The notes under the pieces are model-generated. The model made no database searches, had not been told where the DNA came from, and saw only the letters and a list, made by a program, of their open reading frames with translations. The position numbers and the translations under genes were made by a program. Below are positions 16,424 to 27,000 of a DNA stretch of 64,000 nucleotides, one piece after another; position 1 is the stretch's first letter, and every line of letters begins with the position of its first letter. The DNA is from an uncultured Oscillospiraceae bacterium (lineage in GTDB: Bacteria > Bacillota > Clostridia > Oscillospirales > Oscillospiraceae): positions 1 to 64,000 of the forward strand of contig CAAEOT010000025.1 in the NCBI GenBank assembly GCA_900757655.1. The letters run 5' to 3'.

Positions 16424-17179
16424 ATGGAACAGATTCGGTCGCGGAAAAATCAATATATTCTGCACCTGCGCGCGCTGGCGAAGGACAATGATGCGCGCCG
16501 GGACGCGGGGGAGTACGTCTGCGATGGTGAAAAGCTGCTGCACGAAGCGCTGCAGTTTGGCGCAGAGGTCACATCCGTGCTCTGGCGCGACGCGGCGGCG
16601 TTCCCGCTGCCGGACAAGGTTGCGCAGTATACGGCCGATGCCGAACTCGTCGAGTATGCCTCGCCGCTCATGCATTCGCCGGGGCCTGTCTTTACCGTGC
16701 GCATCCCGGAAATGTGTCTGCGGGAGCGGCTGCGGCACGTCATCGTGCTGGAGGGTGTGCAGGATCCCGGCAATGTCGGCACCGTCATCCGCACGGCGAA
16801 TGCCCTTGGCATGGATGCCGTGGTGCTCACCGGTGCGTGTGCCGATCTCTACAGTCCCAAGACCGTGCGCGCCGCGATGGGCGCGCTCTTCCGCCAGCCG
16901 GTGCTGACGTGCACGCAGGACGAGCTGGTGCAGCTGCTGCGCGCCAACGGGCTGAAGCTCTACGGCGCGGCGCTGACGGACACGGCGCAGGATCTGCGGC
17001 GTGTGCCGCTCTCACCGGCCGCTGTGGCGATCGGCAGCGAGGGCCGCGGCCTGAGCGCGCAGCTGCTCTCGCAGTGCGACGGGCAGATCATCATCCCCAT
17101 GCAGCCGGGCGCCGAGTCGCTCAATGCGGCGGTGGCCGCGGCGGTCGTCATGTGGGAGATCGCCCGCGCCGGGATGTGA
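16424..17179 (+). CDS. TrmH/SpoU-family RNA 2'-O-ribose methyltransferase
   Basis: A SAM-dependent knotted (SPOUT) methyltransferase acting on rRNA or tRNA ribose. The 251-residue protein has an N-terminal substrate-binding domain and the three SpoU motifs: LEGVQDPGNVGTVIRTANALG, AIGSEGRGLS, and IIPMQPGAESLNAAVAAAVV. The exact nucleotide target cannot be read from sequence; RlmB-like 23S rRNA activity is one option. The ATG at 16424 follows GGAGA by 8 bases, and the AT-rich upstream region reads in frame but is not coding-like. dprA begins 12 bases after its stop. Confidence 0.9.
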   Translation: MEQIRSRKNQYILHLRALAKDNDARRDAGEYVCDGEKLLHEALQFGAEVTSVLWRDAAAFPLPDKVAQYTADAELVEYASPLMHSPGPVFTVRIPEMCLRERLRHVIVLEGVQDPGNVGTVIRTANALGMDAVVLTGACADLYSPKTVRAAMGALFRQPVLTCTQDELVQLLRANGLKLYGAALTDTAQDLRRVPLSPAAVAIGSEGRGLSAQLLSQCDGQIIIPMQPGAESLNAAVAAAVVMWEIARAGM

Positions 17180-17191
17180 GGAGGCGCGCCG

Positions 17192-18424
17192 ATGTCGCAG
17201 CTGCAATACTGGGTCTGGCTGTCCATGCGCTTCGGTGTGCGCCCGAAGGTGAAGCTCGCACTCGTGGAGCATTTCGGCACGCCGCGCGATGTATATTTTG
17301 CCACTGAAGCGGATTACCGCGTCCGTGTCCCTCTGCGCCCGGAGGAGCTCCGGATGCTGCAGGACAAGGATCTGGGCGATGCCAACCGTGCGCTCGCCAT
17401 CTGTGACCGGGAGCACATCCGCGTCCTGACGATCCAGGATGCGGTCTATCCGCAGCGCCTGCTGCAGATCTATGACCCGCCGCTGGTGCTCTATGTGCGC
17501 GGCACGCTGCCGCAGATCGATGACCGTGCGGCTGTCGCCGTCGTCGGTACGCGCAGCGCAACGCCGTATGGCATGCGAACGGCGCGTAAGTTCGGCTCCG
17601 AGATCGTGCGCCATGGCGGTATTCTGCTTTCCGGTCTCACCGCTGGGATCGACCGCTCGGCCGCCGAGGGTGCGCTGCACGCCGGAGGTGTCTGCGTGGG
17701 CGTGTCCGGCACGGCGATCAATCTGGATTTTGCGGGCGCATGCACGCAGGAGACTGCGCGCTGCGGCGCCGTTGTGAGCGAGTTTGCGCCGAACATGTCC
17801 GTGCCGCGTTTTGGCTTCCGGCTGCGCAACCGCATTACGTCCGGTCTCGCCGTAGCGACGGTCGTGGTCGAGGCACCGGAGAAAAGCGGCGCGCTCCTGT
17901 TTGCCGACGATGCCGTTACGCAGGGCAGAGAGGTCTTTGCCGTGCCTGGCAATGCGGACTCCCGTGCCTCGGTCGGCAGCAACGCGCTGCTCAAGGACGG
18001 CGCCCGTCCGGCTACGTGTGCGTGGGACGTGCTGAGCGATTTTCGCCGCATGTTTCCCAGCACACTGCGCGAAAATATTGCGCCTGAGCCCGACATAGCG
18101 ACACCTGAACCGCCGCCGGAGACGGGCAGCGGCTTTGCGCAGGTGCGCCGCCCGGTCGCGGAGAAAAGGATTGACAAGCCGCAGCCGGAGGCATATATTG
18201 ACTTGGAAGCGCAGCTGAAGTCGCTCACGACCGAGCAGCTGCAGATCGTCGCGGCGATTGATGCGCCTGGCACCCAGGTGGATCTCATCATCGAAAAGAC
18301 GCAGCTCCCGGCGAGCAAGGTGCTCGCGGAGCTGACCGTGCTGCAGATCCGCGGCGTGGTCCGGCAGGAGCCGGGCAAACGTTTTTCATTAAATATACGC
18401 GCAGGCACTGCGCAGGAATCATAA
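17192..18424 (+). CDS. dprA: DNA-processing protein DprA
   Basis: DprA loads RecA onto incoming single-stranded DNA during natural transformation. The 410-residue protein has an N-terminal helical region, the central Rossmann-like core (about residues 95-300) with VGTRSATPYG and LSGLTAGIDRSAAEGAL, a Pro/Glu-rich linker, and a C-terminal winged-helix (DML1-like) domain from about residue 335. GAGGAGG precedes the ATG. It is followed at 18 bases by topA, the usual Firmicutes order. With comEC elsewhere in the window it suggests retained transformation ability, or at least its DNA-handling genes. Confidence 0.93.
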   Translation: MSQLQYWVWLSMRFGVRPKVKLALVEHFGTPRDVYFATEADYRVRVPLRPEELRMLQDKDLGDANRALAICDREHIRVLTIQDAVYPQRLLQIYDPPLVLYVRGTLPQIDDRAAVAVVGTRSATPYGMRTARKFGSEIVRHGGILLSGLTAGIDRSAAEGALHAGGVCVGVSGTAINLDFAGACTQETARCGAVVSEFAPNMSVPRFGFRLRNRITSGLAVATVVVEAPEKSGALLFADDAVTQGREVFAVPGNADSRASVGSNALLKDGARPATCAWDVLSDFRRMFPSTLRENIAPEPDIATPEPPPETGSGFAQVRRPVAEKRIDKPQPEAYIDLEAQLKSLTTEQLQIVAAIDAPGTQVDLIIEKTQLPASKVLAELTVLQIRGVVRQEPGKRFSLNIRAGTAQES

Positions 18425-18442
18425 GGAGTTGGAGTAGACCCG

Positions 18443-20788
18443 ATGGCAAAAGCAAAAACCGATCTGGTGATCGTCGAGTCTCCGGCGAAGGCCAGAACAA
18501 TCGAAAAATATCTGGGCAATCACTATCAGGTCGTGGCCTCGATGGGCCACCTGCGTGATCTGCCCAAGAGCACCATGGGCGTGGACATCGACGGCGATTT
18601 TACGCCGCAGTACCTGCCTGTGAAGGATCGTGCGGACGTGATCGCCGACCTGAAAAAGCGCGCGAAAGCGGCCGGAACCGTCTATCTCGCGACCGACCCT
18701 GACCGCGAGGGAGAGGCCATTTCGTGGCACCTGAAGGAGCTGCTGAATCTGCCGGATGACAAGGCCAAGCGCGTGACGTTCAACGAGATCACGAAAAAGG
18801 TCGTCACCGAGAGCATCCAGCACCCGCGCGAGATCGATCAGGATCTGGTCGACGCACAGCAGGCGCGCCGCATTCTCGACCGCATTGTGGGCTATAAACT
18901 CAGCCCGCTGCTCTGGCGCAAGGTCAAGCCCGGCCTGTCCGCCGGGCGTGTGCAGTCGGTGGCCACGCGCATCGTGGTCGACCGTGAAAATGAGATCCGC
19001 GCCTTCCAGCCGCAGGAGTACTGGCTGCTTGACGCGCTGCTCGACTGTGGCGCGGGCACGTTCACGGCGCGCTTTTACGGCACGGCCGATAAGAAAATGG
19101 ACGTTCCGGACGAAGCCACGGCCGATCAGATCATTGCCGCCGTGTCGGCTGAGCCGTTCCAGATCGCGAGCGTCAAGCGCGGCGAAAAGCAGCGCAGCCC
19201 GTCGCCCCCGTTCATCACCTCGACCCTGCAGCAGGAGGCTTCCCGCCGCCTGGGCATGACGCCGCGGCGCACCATGTCGGTCGCGCAGCAGCTCTATGAG
19301 GGCGTGGACATTACCGACCGCGGCACGATCGGCCTCATCACCTATATGCGTACCGATTCGCAGCGCCTGTCCGATGAGGCGCTTGCCGCCGCACAGGCGT
19401 TTATCGTCGAGCACTACGGCCCGGAGTATCACCCCGGCAAGCCGCGCACGTATAAGACCAAGGCCGGCGCGCAGGACGCGCATGAGGCCATCCGCCCGAC
19501 GGACGTCACGCTCACGCCGGATCGCGTGCGCCATGACCTCACGCCGGAGCAGTACCGGCTCTACCGGCTCATCTGGGGCCGCTTCACGGCCTGCCAGATG
19601 GCCAACGCCGTGTATGACAACGTCGTCGTAGACGCCGGCAGTGCGGGCTATCTTTTCCGCGCCAACTATTCCGAGCAGAAGTTCGCGGGCTACACCGCCG
19701 TGTATGAAGAGGCGAAGGACGAGGAGACGAGCGAGGTGCGCCGCCCGCTGCCGTCGCTCAAGCAGGGTGACGCCGTGGACCTCAAGCAGGTCACGAAAGA
19801 GCAGCAGTTCACACAGCCGCCCGCCCGCTACACGGAGGCGACGCTCATCCGCGCCATGGAGGAGAAGGGCATCGGCCGTCCGTCCACGTATGCGCCGACA
19901 ATCTCGACCATCCTCAGCCGCAACTATGTCGTCAAGGAGGGGCGCTACCTGCGCCCGACAAATCTCGGCATCGTCGTGACCGAGATGATGGAGGAATATT
20001 TCCGCAACATTGTCGATCTGAAGTTCACCGCCAATATGGAGACGGATCTCGACAAGATCGAGGCCGGCAAGATGGCGTGGAAGGACGTACTGCGCGAATA
20101 TTATAAGGACTTTGACGCAAACCTCAACAACGCTGAGATCCAGCTCGAGGGCAAGCACCTCAAGGTGCCGGATGAGGAGTCGGACGAGGTCTGCCCGAAC
20201 TGTGGGCGCAAGCTCGTGTATAAAAACGGCCGCTTCGGCCGCTTCCTTGCCTGCCCGGGCTATCCGGAGTGCAGCTTCACGATGCCCATCGTGGTCGAGA
20301 TGCCCGGCAAGTGCCCGGCCTGCGGCGGCCGCCTGCTCAAGCGCACGTCCCGCAAGGGCTTTGCCTATTACGCCTGTGAGCGCGGGCACGATTGCCCGGG
20401 ACATGGCGAGGGCGAGGGCGGCGAGAACATCCAGGGCTTCATGACCTGGGACGTTCCGACGAAGGATTACTGCCCCGAGTGCGGCAAGACCATGTTCAAG
20501 CGTGCCGGCAAGGGCGCTAACAAGCCGTTTTGCATCAACCCCGAGTGCCCGAACTATCTGCCGCCCGACAAGCGCGGCTACAAGCGCAAGCCGAAACCGG
20601 CGGACGACGCGGCCGAACCCAAGGCTGAGGCCGAGCCGGAATCCAAGGAGACGAAGCCGGAGACCAAAAAACTGGCGGCGAAGAAATCCACTGCAAAAAA
20701 GCCTGCTGCCAAAAAGCCCGCAGCGAAGAAAACGGCCGCCAAGAAACCGGCCGCAAAAAAGACGACGAAACCCAAGAAGGAAGCATAA
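18443..20788 (+). CDS. topA: DNA topoisomerase I (type IA)
   Basis: TopA relaxes negative supercoils by single-strand passage. The 781-residue protein has the TOPRIM domain (VIVESPAKARTIEKYLG at the N-terminus and DPDREGEAI), the active-site Tyr at about residue 301 in ITYMRTDSQRLS, and three C-terminal zinc-finger regions with paired Cys motifs (CPNC, CPGYPEC, CPAC, CPEC). It ends in an unusually long Lys/Ala tail (about residues 735-781) with repeats of the type AAKKP. AAGGAG lies upstream of the ATG. A terminator follows, then trmFO, its classical neighbour. Confidence 0.96.
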   Translation: MAKAKTDLVIVESPAKARTIEKYLGNHYQVVASMGHLRDLPKSTMGVDIDGDFTPQYLPVKDRADVIADLKKRAKAAGTVYLATDPDREGEAISWHLKELLNLPDDKAKRVTFNEITKKVVTESIQHPREIDQDLVDAQQARRILDRIVGYKLSPLLWRKVKPGLSAGRVQSVATRIVVDRENEIRAFQPQEYWLLDALLDCGAGTFTARFYGTADKKMDVPDEATADQIIAAVSAEPFQIASVKRGEKQRSPSPPFITSTLQQEASRRLGMTPRRTMSVAQQLYEGVDITDRGTIGLITYMRTDSQRLSDEALAAAQAFIVEHYGPEYHPGKPRTYKTKAGAQDAHEAIRPTDVTLTPDRVRHDLTPEQYRLYRLIWGRFTACQMANAVYDNVVVDAGSAGYLFRANYSEQKFAGYTAVYEEAKDEETSEVRRPLPSLKQGDAVDLKQVTKEQQFTQPPARYTEATLIRAMEEKGIGRPSTYAPTISTILSRNYVVKEGRYLRPTNLGIVVTEMMEEYFRNIVDLKFTANMETDLDKIEAGKMAWKDVLREYYKDFDANLNNAEIQLEGKHLKVPDEESDEVCPNCGRKLVYKNGRFGRFLACPGYPECSFTMPIVVEMPGKCPACGGRLLKRTSRKGFAYYACERGHDCPGHGEGEGGENIQGFMTWDVPTKDYCPECGKTMFKRAGKGANKPFCINPECPNYLPPDKRGYKRKPKPADDAAEPKAEAEPESKETKPETKKLAAKKSTAKKPAAKKPAAKKTAAKKPAAKKTTKPKKEA

Positions 20789-20793
20789 TTGGA

Positions 20794-20819
20794 AAGGCGG
20801 CCTGACCGGCCGCCTTTTT
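20794..20819 (+). terminator. Intrinsic terminator between topA and trmFO
   Basis: AGGCGGCC (20795-20802) pairs with GGCCGCCT (20808-20815) with a T-run. trmFO begins only 15 bases later with no visible promoter between, so read-through is likely partial. Confidence 0.7.
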
Positions 20820-20833
20820 CGAGGAGGAACGCT

Positions 20834-22147
20834 ATGACCCCAGTGACCGTGATCGGTGCGGGCCTGGCGGGATGCGAGTGCGCGTGGCAGCTGGCCGGGC
20901 GCGGCATCCCGGTGCGCCTGATCGAGATGAAACCCAAGAAAATGACCCCCGCGCATGTATCCGAAAACTTTGCCGAGCTCGTCTGCTCCAACTCCCTGCG
21001 CAGCGATGAGCTCACAAACGCCGTCGGTCTGCTCAAGGAGGAACTGCGCCGGCTCGACTCCGTCGTGCTCGCGAGCGCGGATCATAACCGCGTCGCCGCC
21101 GGCGGCGCGCTCGCCGTGGACCGCGAGGCGTTCGCGCGCGAGATCACGGAGCGCATCTGCGCGCATCCGAATATCACCGTCGAGCGCGCCGAGGCGGACA
21201 CCATCCCGGATGGGGAGGTCGTCATCGCGACCGGCCCGCTCACGAGCGACGCCATGGCCGCCGAGATCCAGCGCCTCTGCCCGGAGTTCGACCTGCATTT
21301 TTACGATGCCGTGGCCCCCATCGTCTCGCTCGAGAGCGTGGACATGGACAGCGCCTTTTTCGCCAGCCGCTACGACAAGGGCACGGCCGACTATGTCAAC
21401 TGCCCCATGGATCAGGCGGAGTACACCGCCTTCGTGCAGGAGCTGCGCAATGCAAAGGAAGCGCCCATCCATGGCTTTGACGACGGCGCGGTCTTTGAGG
21501 GCTGCATGCCGGTCGAGGTCATGGCCCGCCGCGGGGAGGACACCCTGCGCTACGGCCCACTCAAGCCGGTCGGTCTGCGTGACCCGCGCACCGGGAAAGA
21601 CAACTATGCCGTCGTGCAGCTCCGGCGTGACAATGCCGAGGGCACGCTGTATAACATCGTCGGCTTTCAGACACATCTGACGTTTGGCGAGCAAAAGCGT
21701 GTTTTTTCCATGATCCCGGCGCTCCGGGATGCGGAGTTTGTGCGCTACGGCGTTATGCACCGCAACACCTATTTAAACTCCCCCCAGCTCCTTGACCGGT
21801 ATTACCGGCTCCGGCGGGAGCCGCGCATCCGCTTCGCCGGACAGATGACCGGTGTCGAGGGCTATGTGGAGTCGTGCGCGTCCGGCGCGCTCGTCGGTAT
21901 CGAGACGGCCGCGCAGCTGCTCGGCCTGGAGCCTGTCGATTTTCCGCAGGAAACGGCCATCGGCGCACTGTCACTGTATATTTCCGGCGGCAGCGTCGGT
22001 GATTTTCAACCCATGAACATCAATTTTGGCATCATCACACCGCTGGATCACCGCGTGCGCGGCAAGCGCAATAAGAATGCGGAGATCTCGGCACGCAGCC
22101 TCCAGATCTTGGACGGGCTGAAACAAAAGGAGGTTTTTCATCTATGA
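20834..22147 (+). CDS. trmFO: tRNA (uracil-54-C5)-methyltransferase, folate-dependent (TrmFO)
   Basis: TrmFO uses methylenetetrahydrofolate and FAD to make ribothymidine 54 in the T-loop of tRNA. The 437-residue protein starts with the FAD-binding VIGAGLAGCECAWQLA, contains the conserved ELVCSNSLRS with its flavin-linked Cys, and the C-terminal second FAD segment FAGQMTGVEGYVES and INFGIITPLD. The ATG at 20834 follows GAGGAGG. It overlaps plsX by ATGA. Folate-dependent tRNA methylation of this kind is typical of Firmicutes rather than enterobacteria. Confidence 0.95.
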   Translation: MTPVTVIGAGLAGCECAWQLAGRGIPVRLIEMKPKKMTPAHVSENFAELVCSNSLRSDELTNAVGLLKEELRRLDSVVLASADHNRVAAGGALAVDREAFAREITERICAHPNITVERAEADTIPDGEVVIATGPLTSDAMAAEIQRLCPEFDLHFYDAVAPIVSLESVDMDSAFFASRYDKGTADYVNCPMDQAEYTAFVQELRNAKEAPIHGFDDGAVFEGCMPVEVMARRGEDTLRYGPLKPVGLRDPRTGKDNYAVVQLRRDNAEGTLYNIVGFQTHLTFGEQKRVFSMIPALRDAEFVRYGVMHRNTYLNSPQLLDRYYRLRREPRIRFAGQMTGVEGYVESCASGALVGIETAAQLLGLEPVDFPQETAIGALSLYISGGSVGDFQPMNINFGIITPLDHRVRGKRNKNAEISARSLQILDGLKQKEVFHL

Positions 22148-23169
22148 GAATTCTTGTGGACGCAATGGGCGGTGATCTCGCCCCGGACGAGATCGTCAAG
22201 GGCGCGGTGCACGCGCAGCAGGAGCTGGGCGCGGAGATCGTGCTCGTCGGCCAGCGCGCCGCCATTGAGGCCTGCCTGCGCAGCGAACAGGCCAAGCTCG
22301 AGATCATCGACGCCAGTGAGGTCATCACCATGGACGACGACCCCAGCACGGCCACCCGCCGCAAGAAGGACGCTTCCATGACGGTCGCGCTCAACATGCT
22401 GCGTGACGGCAAGGGCGACGCGGTCGTTTCTGCCGGCAGCACCGGCGCACTGCTCACCGGTGCCACGCTCATTGTCAAGCGCATCCACGGCATCCGCCGC
22501 GCGGCGCTGGCCCCCGTGCTGCCAAATGGAGACGCGGGCGTCATGCTCATCGACTGCGGTGCCAACGCCGACTGCACGCCGGAGTATCTGCTGCAGTTTG
22601 CCTATATGGGCAGCTATTATGCCCGCACCATGCTCGGCATCGCCGCGCCGCGGGTCGGCCTGCTGAGCAACGGCACCGAGGATCATAAGGGCTCCGAGCT
22701 CCAGCATGAGACGTTCCCGCTGCTCAAGGCGGCGGACGCCGCCGGCCGCATCCGCTTTGTCGGCAATGTTGAGGCGTCGCAGGTGTTCAGCGGCGACGTG
22801 GACGTCGTCGTCACGGACGGCTTCACCGGCAACGTGCTGCTCAAGGGCATCGAGGGCAGCATCAAGTACATGACGCGCCAGCTCAAGGGCATTTTCATGA
22901 AAAACTTCAAGACCAAGATGGCCGCCCTTGCCATCAAGGACGAGTTCCACGCGCTCAAGGCATCGCTCGACCCGAACGAGGTCGGCGGCACGGCCATGCT
23001 CGGCATCAGCAAGCCTGTCATCAAGGCGCACGGCTCATCTGATGCGCGCGCGATCTACAATGCCATCCGCCAGGCGATCGCCTTTGTGGATTCCGGCATC
23101 ATTGACGACATCACGGCCAATATTTCCTACATGCGTGTGGACAAGCACGCGGCGAAGGAGTGCGACTGA
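22144..23169 (+). CDS. plsX: Phosphate acyltransferase PlsX
   Basis: PlsX converts acyl-ACP to acyl-phosphate, the donor used by PlsY to start glycerophospholipid synthesis. The 341-residue protein starts RILVDAMGGDLAPDEIV, and has AVVSAGSTGALL and NVEASQVFSGDVDVVVTDGFTGN, all family signatures. AAAGGAGG lies before the ATG, which overlaps the trmFO stop. It is followed immediately by rnc (TGATG overlap). The fabD/fabG/acpP genes that often lie between plsX and rnc are absent here. Confidence 0.95.
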   Translation: MRILVDAMGGDLAPDEIVKGAVHAQQELGAEIVLVGQRAAIEACLRSEQAKLEIIDASEVITMDDDPSTATRRKKDASMTVALNMLRDGKGDAVVSAGSTGALLTGATLIVKRIHGIRRAALAPVLPNGDAGVMLIDCGANADCTPEYLLQFAYMGSYYARTMLGIAAPRVGLLSNGTEDHKGSELQHETFPLLKAADAAGRIRFVGNVEASQVFSGDVDVVVTDGFTGNVLLKGIEGSIKYMTRQLKGIFMKNFKTKMAALAIKDEFHALKASLDPNEVGGTAMLGISKPVIKAHGSSDARAIYNAIRQAIAFVDSGIIDDITANISYMRVDKHAAKECD

Positions 23170-23846
23170 TGGAGGCGCTGGAGGCCCGCCTGGGCTACAC
23201 GTTCCGCGACCGGCGGCTGCTGGAAAATGCGCTTATGCACAGCTCCTATGCCAATGAGAACCGCGCGCGGGGCTATACCAGCAACGAGCGGCTCGAGTTT
23301 CTGGGCGATTCCGTGCTCGGCATGGTCACGGCGACGCGGCTCTATCAGCTCTATCCCGACATGCCGGAGGGAAAGATGAGCCGTCTGCGTGCCGAACTCG
23401 TCTGCGAGCAGGCGCTACACGGCGTGGCGCTTACGCTGCATCTGGGCGACTATATCCGCCTTGGCCACGGGGAGGAGCGCAGCGGCGGCAGAGAGCGGCC
23501 GTCCATCCTTGCCGACGCGGTGGAGGCAATCATCGCCGCCATGTATCTCGACGGCGGGCTCGAGCCTGCGCAGCGCTTTATCCTCACGCATATCCTCAAC
23601 GGCCTGGCCGAGGGGGAGATCCACCACGTCGAGGACTACAAGACAGAGCTGCAGGAGCGCGTGCAGCGCCGCGCCGGGCAGACGCTTTCCTATACCGTCT
23701 GCGCCGAGAGCGGCCCGGACCACAACAAGACGTTCACCATGGCCGTGCTGCTCAACGGCAGCGAAATCGGCCGCGGCACCGGCCGCACGAAAAAGGAGGC
23801 GGAGCAGTCCGCCGCCCGGTGCGCGCTCGAACAGATGACGCAATAA
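23169..23846 (+). CDS. rnc: Ribonuclease III
   Basis: RNase III cleaves double-stranded RNA and processes 16S and 23S rRNA precursors. The 225-residue protein has the catalytic signature NERLEFLGDSVLG, the second acidic site DAVEAIIAAMYLDGG, and a C-terminal double-stranded RNA-binding domain (about residues 153-223). The ATG at 23169, sharing bases with the plsX stop, has AAGGAG 8 bases upstream and is preferred over a GTG nine bases earlier. A strong terminator follows, then smc from its own promoter, preserving the rnc-smc-ftsY order. Confidence 0.95.
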   Translation: MEALEARLGYTFRDRRLLENALMHSSYANENRARGYTSNERLEFLGDSVLGMVTATRLYQLYPDMPEGKMSRLRAELVCEQALHGVALTLHLGDYIRLGHGEERSGGRERPSILADAVEAIIAAMYLDGGLEPAQRFILTHILNGLAEGEIHHVEDYKTELQERVQRRAGQTLSYTVCAESGPDHNKTFTMAVLLNGSEIGRGTGRTKKEAEQSAARCALEQMTQ

Positions 23847-23850
23847 CGGC

Positions 23851-23888
23851 ATGCAGCCGCCTGGAACACACAGGCGGCTGCATTTTTT
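23851..23888 (+). terminator. Intrinsic terminator after rnc
   Basis: TGCAGCCGCCT (23852-23862) pairs with AGGCGGCTGCA (23872-23882), followed by six Ts. Confidence 0.9.
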
Positions 23889-23915
23889 CACATCTGAAAA
23901 AATGCGCTCCGGCCG

Positions 23916-23944
23916 TTGCAAAATGGCATTTTTGGCGGTATACT
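23916..23944 (+). promoter_or_regulatory. Promoter for smc-ftsY and downstream genes
   Basis: TTGCAA (23916-23921) and TATACT (23939-23944) are separated by 17 bases, 75 bases before the smc start. Confidence 0.7.
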
Positions 23945-24019
23945 CTACTTTGTATTACTTTGATTTGATATATCAGCGGCGTCCTTGCACGTGCAGGCGC
24001 CGGATATGCGAGGGATTTT

Positions 24020-27000
24020 GTGTACTTAAAAGCATTGGAGATCCAGGGCTTCAAGTCCTTTCCGGACAAGACGCGCCTGAATTTTGACCAGGAGATCACG
24101 GCAATCGTCGGCCCGAACGGGAGCGGCAAGTCGAACATATCGGACGCCATTCTGTGGGTCATGGGCGAGCAGCGCACGAAAACGCTGCGCGGCGGCAAGA
24201 TGGAGGACGTCATCTTCGGCGGCACAGAAAAGCGCAGCCCCATGGGCTTTGCGCAGGTGTCGCTCATCCTAGACAACAGCACCGGCATCTTCGACACCGA
24301 AAACACCGAGGTCATGATCACCCGCCGCTATTACCGGAGCGGCGAGAGCGAATATTATATCAACCGCGAGGCATGCCGCCTGCGCGACATCAATGAGCTG
24401 CTCATGGACACAGGCCTCGGCCGCGATGGGTACTCGATCATCGGGCAGGGCCGCATTGCCGAGATTGTCTCCGGCAAGAGCAACGAGCGCCGCGAGATCT
24501 TTGAGGAAGCGGCCGGCATCTCGCGCTACCGCTACCGCAAGGAGGAGTCGGAGCGCAAGCTCGCCCGCACGGAGGAAAACCTCCTGCGCATCAACGACAA
24601 GGTCGATGAGCTGGAGCTGCAGGTCGAGCCCCTGCGCAAGCAGGCCGAGACGGCGAAGAAGTACCTCCGCCTGCGCGACGAGCTCAAAAGCGCGGAGGTC
24701 TCCGTCTGGATGGAGACGCTCGACCGGCTGCACGCGCAGGCTGAGACCGTGAACCGCGATTATCAGACCGCGAAGGAAAACCTCGCCGGCGCACAGCGCG
24801 AGCTCGAGCAGCTCTATGCAGCGTCGGAGAATATCGCGCAGAAGATGCGCGAGAAGGATCTGGAGTCCGAGCGCACACGCGAGCAGATCTCCGAGGCTGA
24901 GAGTGCCGCCGCCGAGTGCGAGAGCGCCGCGGCCGTCGTGCGCACGAACCTGCAAAACAGCGCCGACAGCATTGCGCGCCTGCGTGTGGAGGTGTCCGAG
25001 CAGGCCGACCGTGCCAGCGCCCTGCAGGCGCAAATCGATGCGCAGCAGCGCCGTCTGCAGGAAATCGAAGCGGAAAAGGCGCAGCACGCGCAGGAGATCC
25101 GATCCGTGCTAGACGAGATTGACCGCAACGCGGCGTCCTCCGGCGAGGCCGAGCGCGCGTATACGGAGCTGCTCGCCAGAGAGAGCGCGCAGAGCAGCGC
25201 GCTGGCCGAGTGCCGCACGCGCATCACGCTCCTGGCCGATAAATCGCAGGAGCTGCTCGATCAGGAAAACGCCGTCGCCACTGCCGCCGCGGAAGCGGCC
25301 GAGCATCTGGCGGCATTGGAGGCACAGGCGCAGGAAAAGCAGACCGCGCAGCAGCACGCCCGCACTGCGTGCGATGCCCTGCGCGCGGAACAAAGGGAGA
25401 AGGTCCAGCGTCTTTCCGCCTGTGAGCAGGCGCTCACAAAACAGCAGGAGCGGCTGTCCGGCCTGACGGTCGACCTGCGCAGCACCGAGTCGCGCATCCA
25501 TATGCTCACCGAGATGGAAAAGGACTTCGAGGGCTACAACCGTGCGGTCAAGGCCGTCATGCACGCGGCCGAAAAGGGGACGCTGCGCGGCGTGCGCGGC
25601 CCGGTCGCAAACCTGATCAAGACCGGCGACCGCTACGCCCTCGCCATCGAGACGGCGCTCGGCGCCGCGGCGCAGAATATCGTCGTCGATACGCAGAGCT
25701 GCGGCGCGCAGGCCATTGAGCTCCTGCGCCGGCGCGAGACCGGCCGCGCGACGTTCCTGCCGCTCGATACCATCCGCCCCATGCACTTAAACAGCGTGCC
25801 GGATCAGGAGCCGGGCTATGTCGGTGTGGCCGACACGCTGGTCACCTGCGCCGCCGCTTACCGCAATATTGTCAGCAATCTTCTGGGCCGCACCGTCGTG
25901 GCCGAGACGATGAAAGACGCCATCGCCATCTCCAAGCGCTATGACCACCGCTACCGCATCGTCACGCTCGACGGGCAGCTCGTCAATGCCGGCGGCTCGC
26001 TCACCGGCGGCAGCGCCGCCAAGGGCAGCGGCATCCTTTCACGCGCGAACGAGCTCAAGCGTCTGCGCGGAACCCTCGACACGCTCACGCTGGAAAAGCG
26101 GCAGTGCGAGGCAGGACTCGAGGACGCGCAGACGGCGCTTGACGCGGCTCACGCGCAGCTGGACACCGTGCAGGCGCAGCTGGAGCAGGCGGTCGAGACA
26201 CTGCATAAGGCGGAGTCCGAGGCGGCGCAGGTCGCGCTGCTGAAAAACGCCGCGCAGGAGACCATCGCGGGGCAGAATGCGTCCATCGACGCCTGCCGCG
26301 TGCAGCAGAAGGCAAATCAGGATCGCATCGCGGCCGCCCGCGCCGACGCGCTTTCGGCGGAGCAGGCACTTGACGAACTCCGCGCCGAGCGCGATCAGAG
26401 CGAGCTGGGCCGCGGCGCGTTTGACCGCCGCCGTCAGGAACTGGCCGACCGGCTGGCCGGCCTGCGGGCGGAGTCGGCGTCTCTGGATGCCGAGCGCGAG
26501 ACCATCACGCGCACCACACAGCAGATCCACGACCTCTTTGAGGAAATGACCGGCGACCGCACGGCCCGCCTTGCGCAGATCGAGCAGGCAGAAGCCGGCA
26601 CGCAGCAGCTGCAGCAGACTCTGCAGCTGCACGAGCGCCGTCTGGCCGAGCTGCGCCAGCGCGCAGAGACACTGCGCAGCGAGCTCGCCGCGTGTAGCAG
26701 CCGCAAGCTGGAGCTGGAGGGTCAGCGCACCCGCACCGACCGCGATGCGCAGGCGCGCAACCGCGACCTGCTGGATATGCAGGGGCTCGTGTCACGCTTC
26801 GAGCAGAAAAAGCTCTCGGCGGACATGGAGGAAAAGCAGATCCTCGACAAGCTCTGGGACAATTATGAGCTCAGCCGCACGGCGGCCGAGGCCTTGCGCC
26901 AGCCGATCGAGAACATGACGAAGGCCAACCGGCAGATCGCCGAGCTGCGGCGCAATATCGGCGCGCTGGGCACGCCGAACCTCGGTGCAATCGACGAATT

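Noticed and set aside
18419..21760. Very long minus-strand open frame opposite topA and trmFO; similar long frames opposite leuS, alaS, the sirtuin-tagA region and ftsK
   Set aside because: They mirror strong plus-strand genes with clear motifs, have no recognisable domains or ribosome-binding sites, and arise from GC-rich codon bias that removes stops from the antisense frame.
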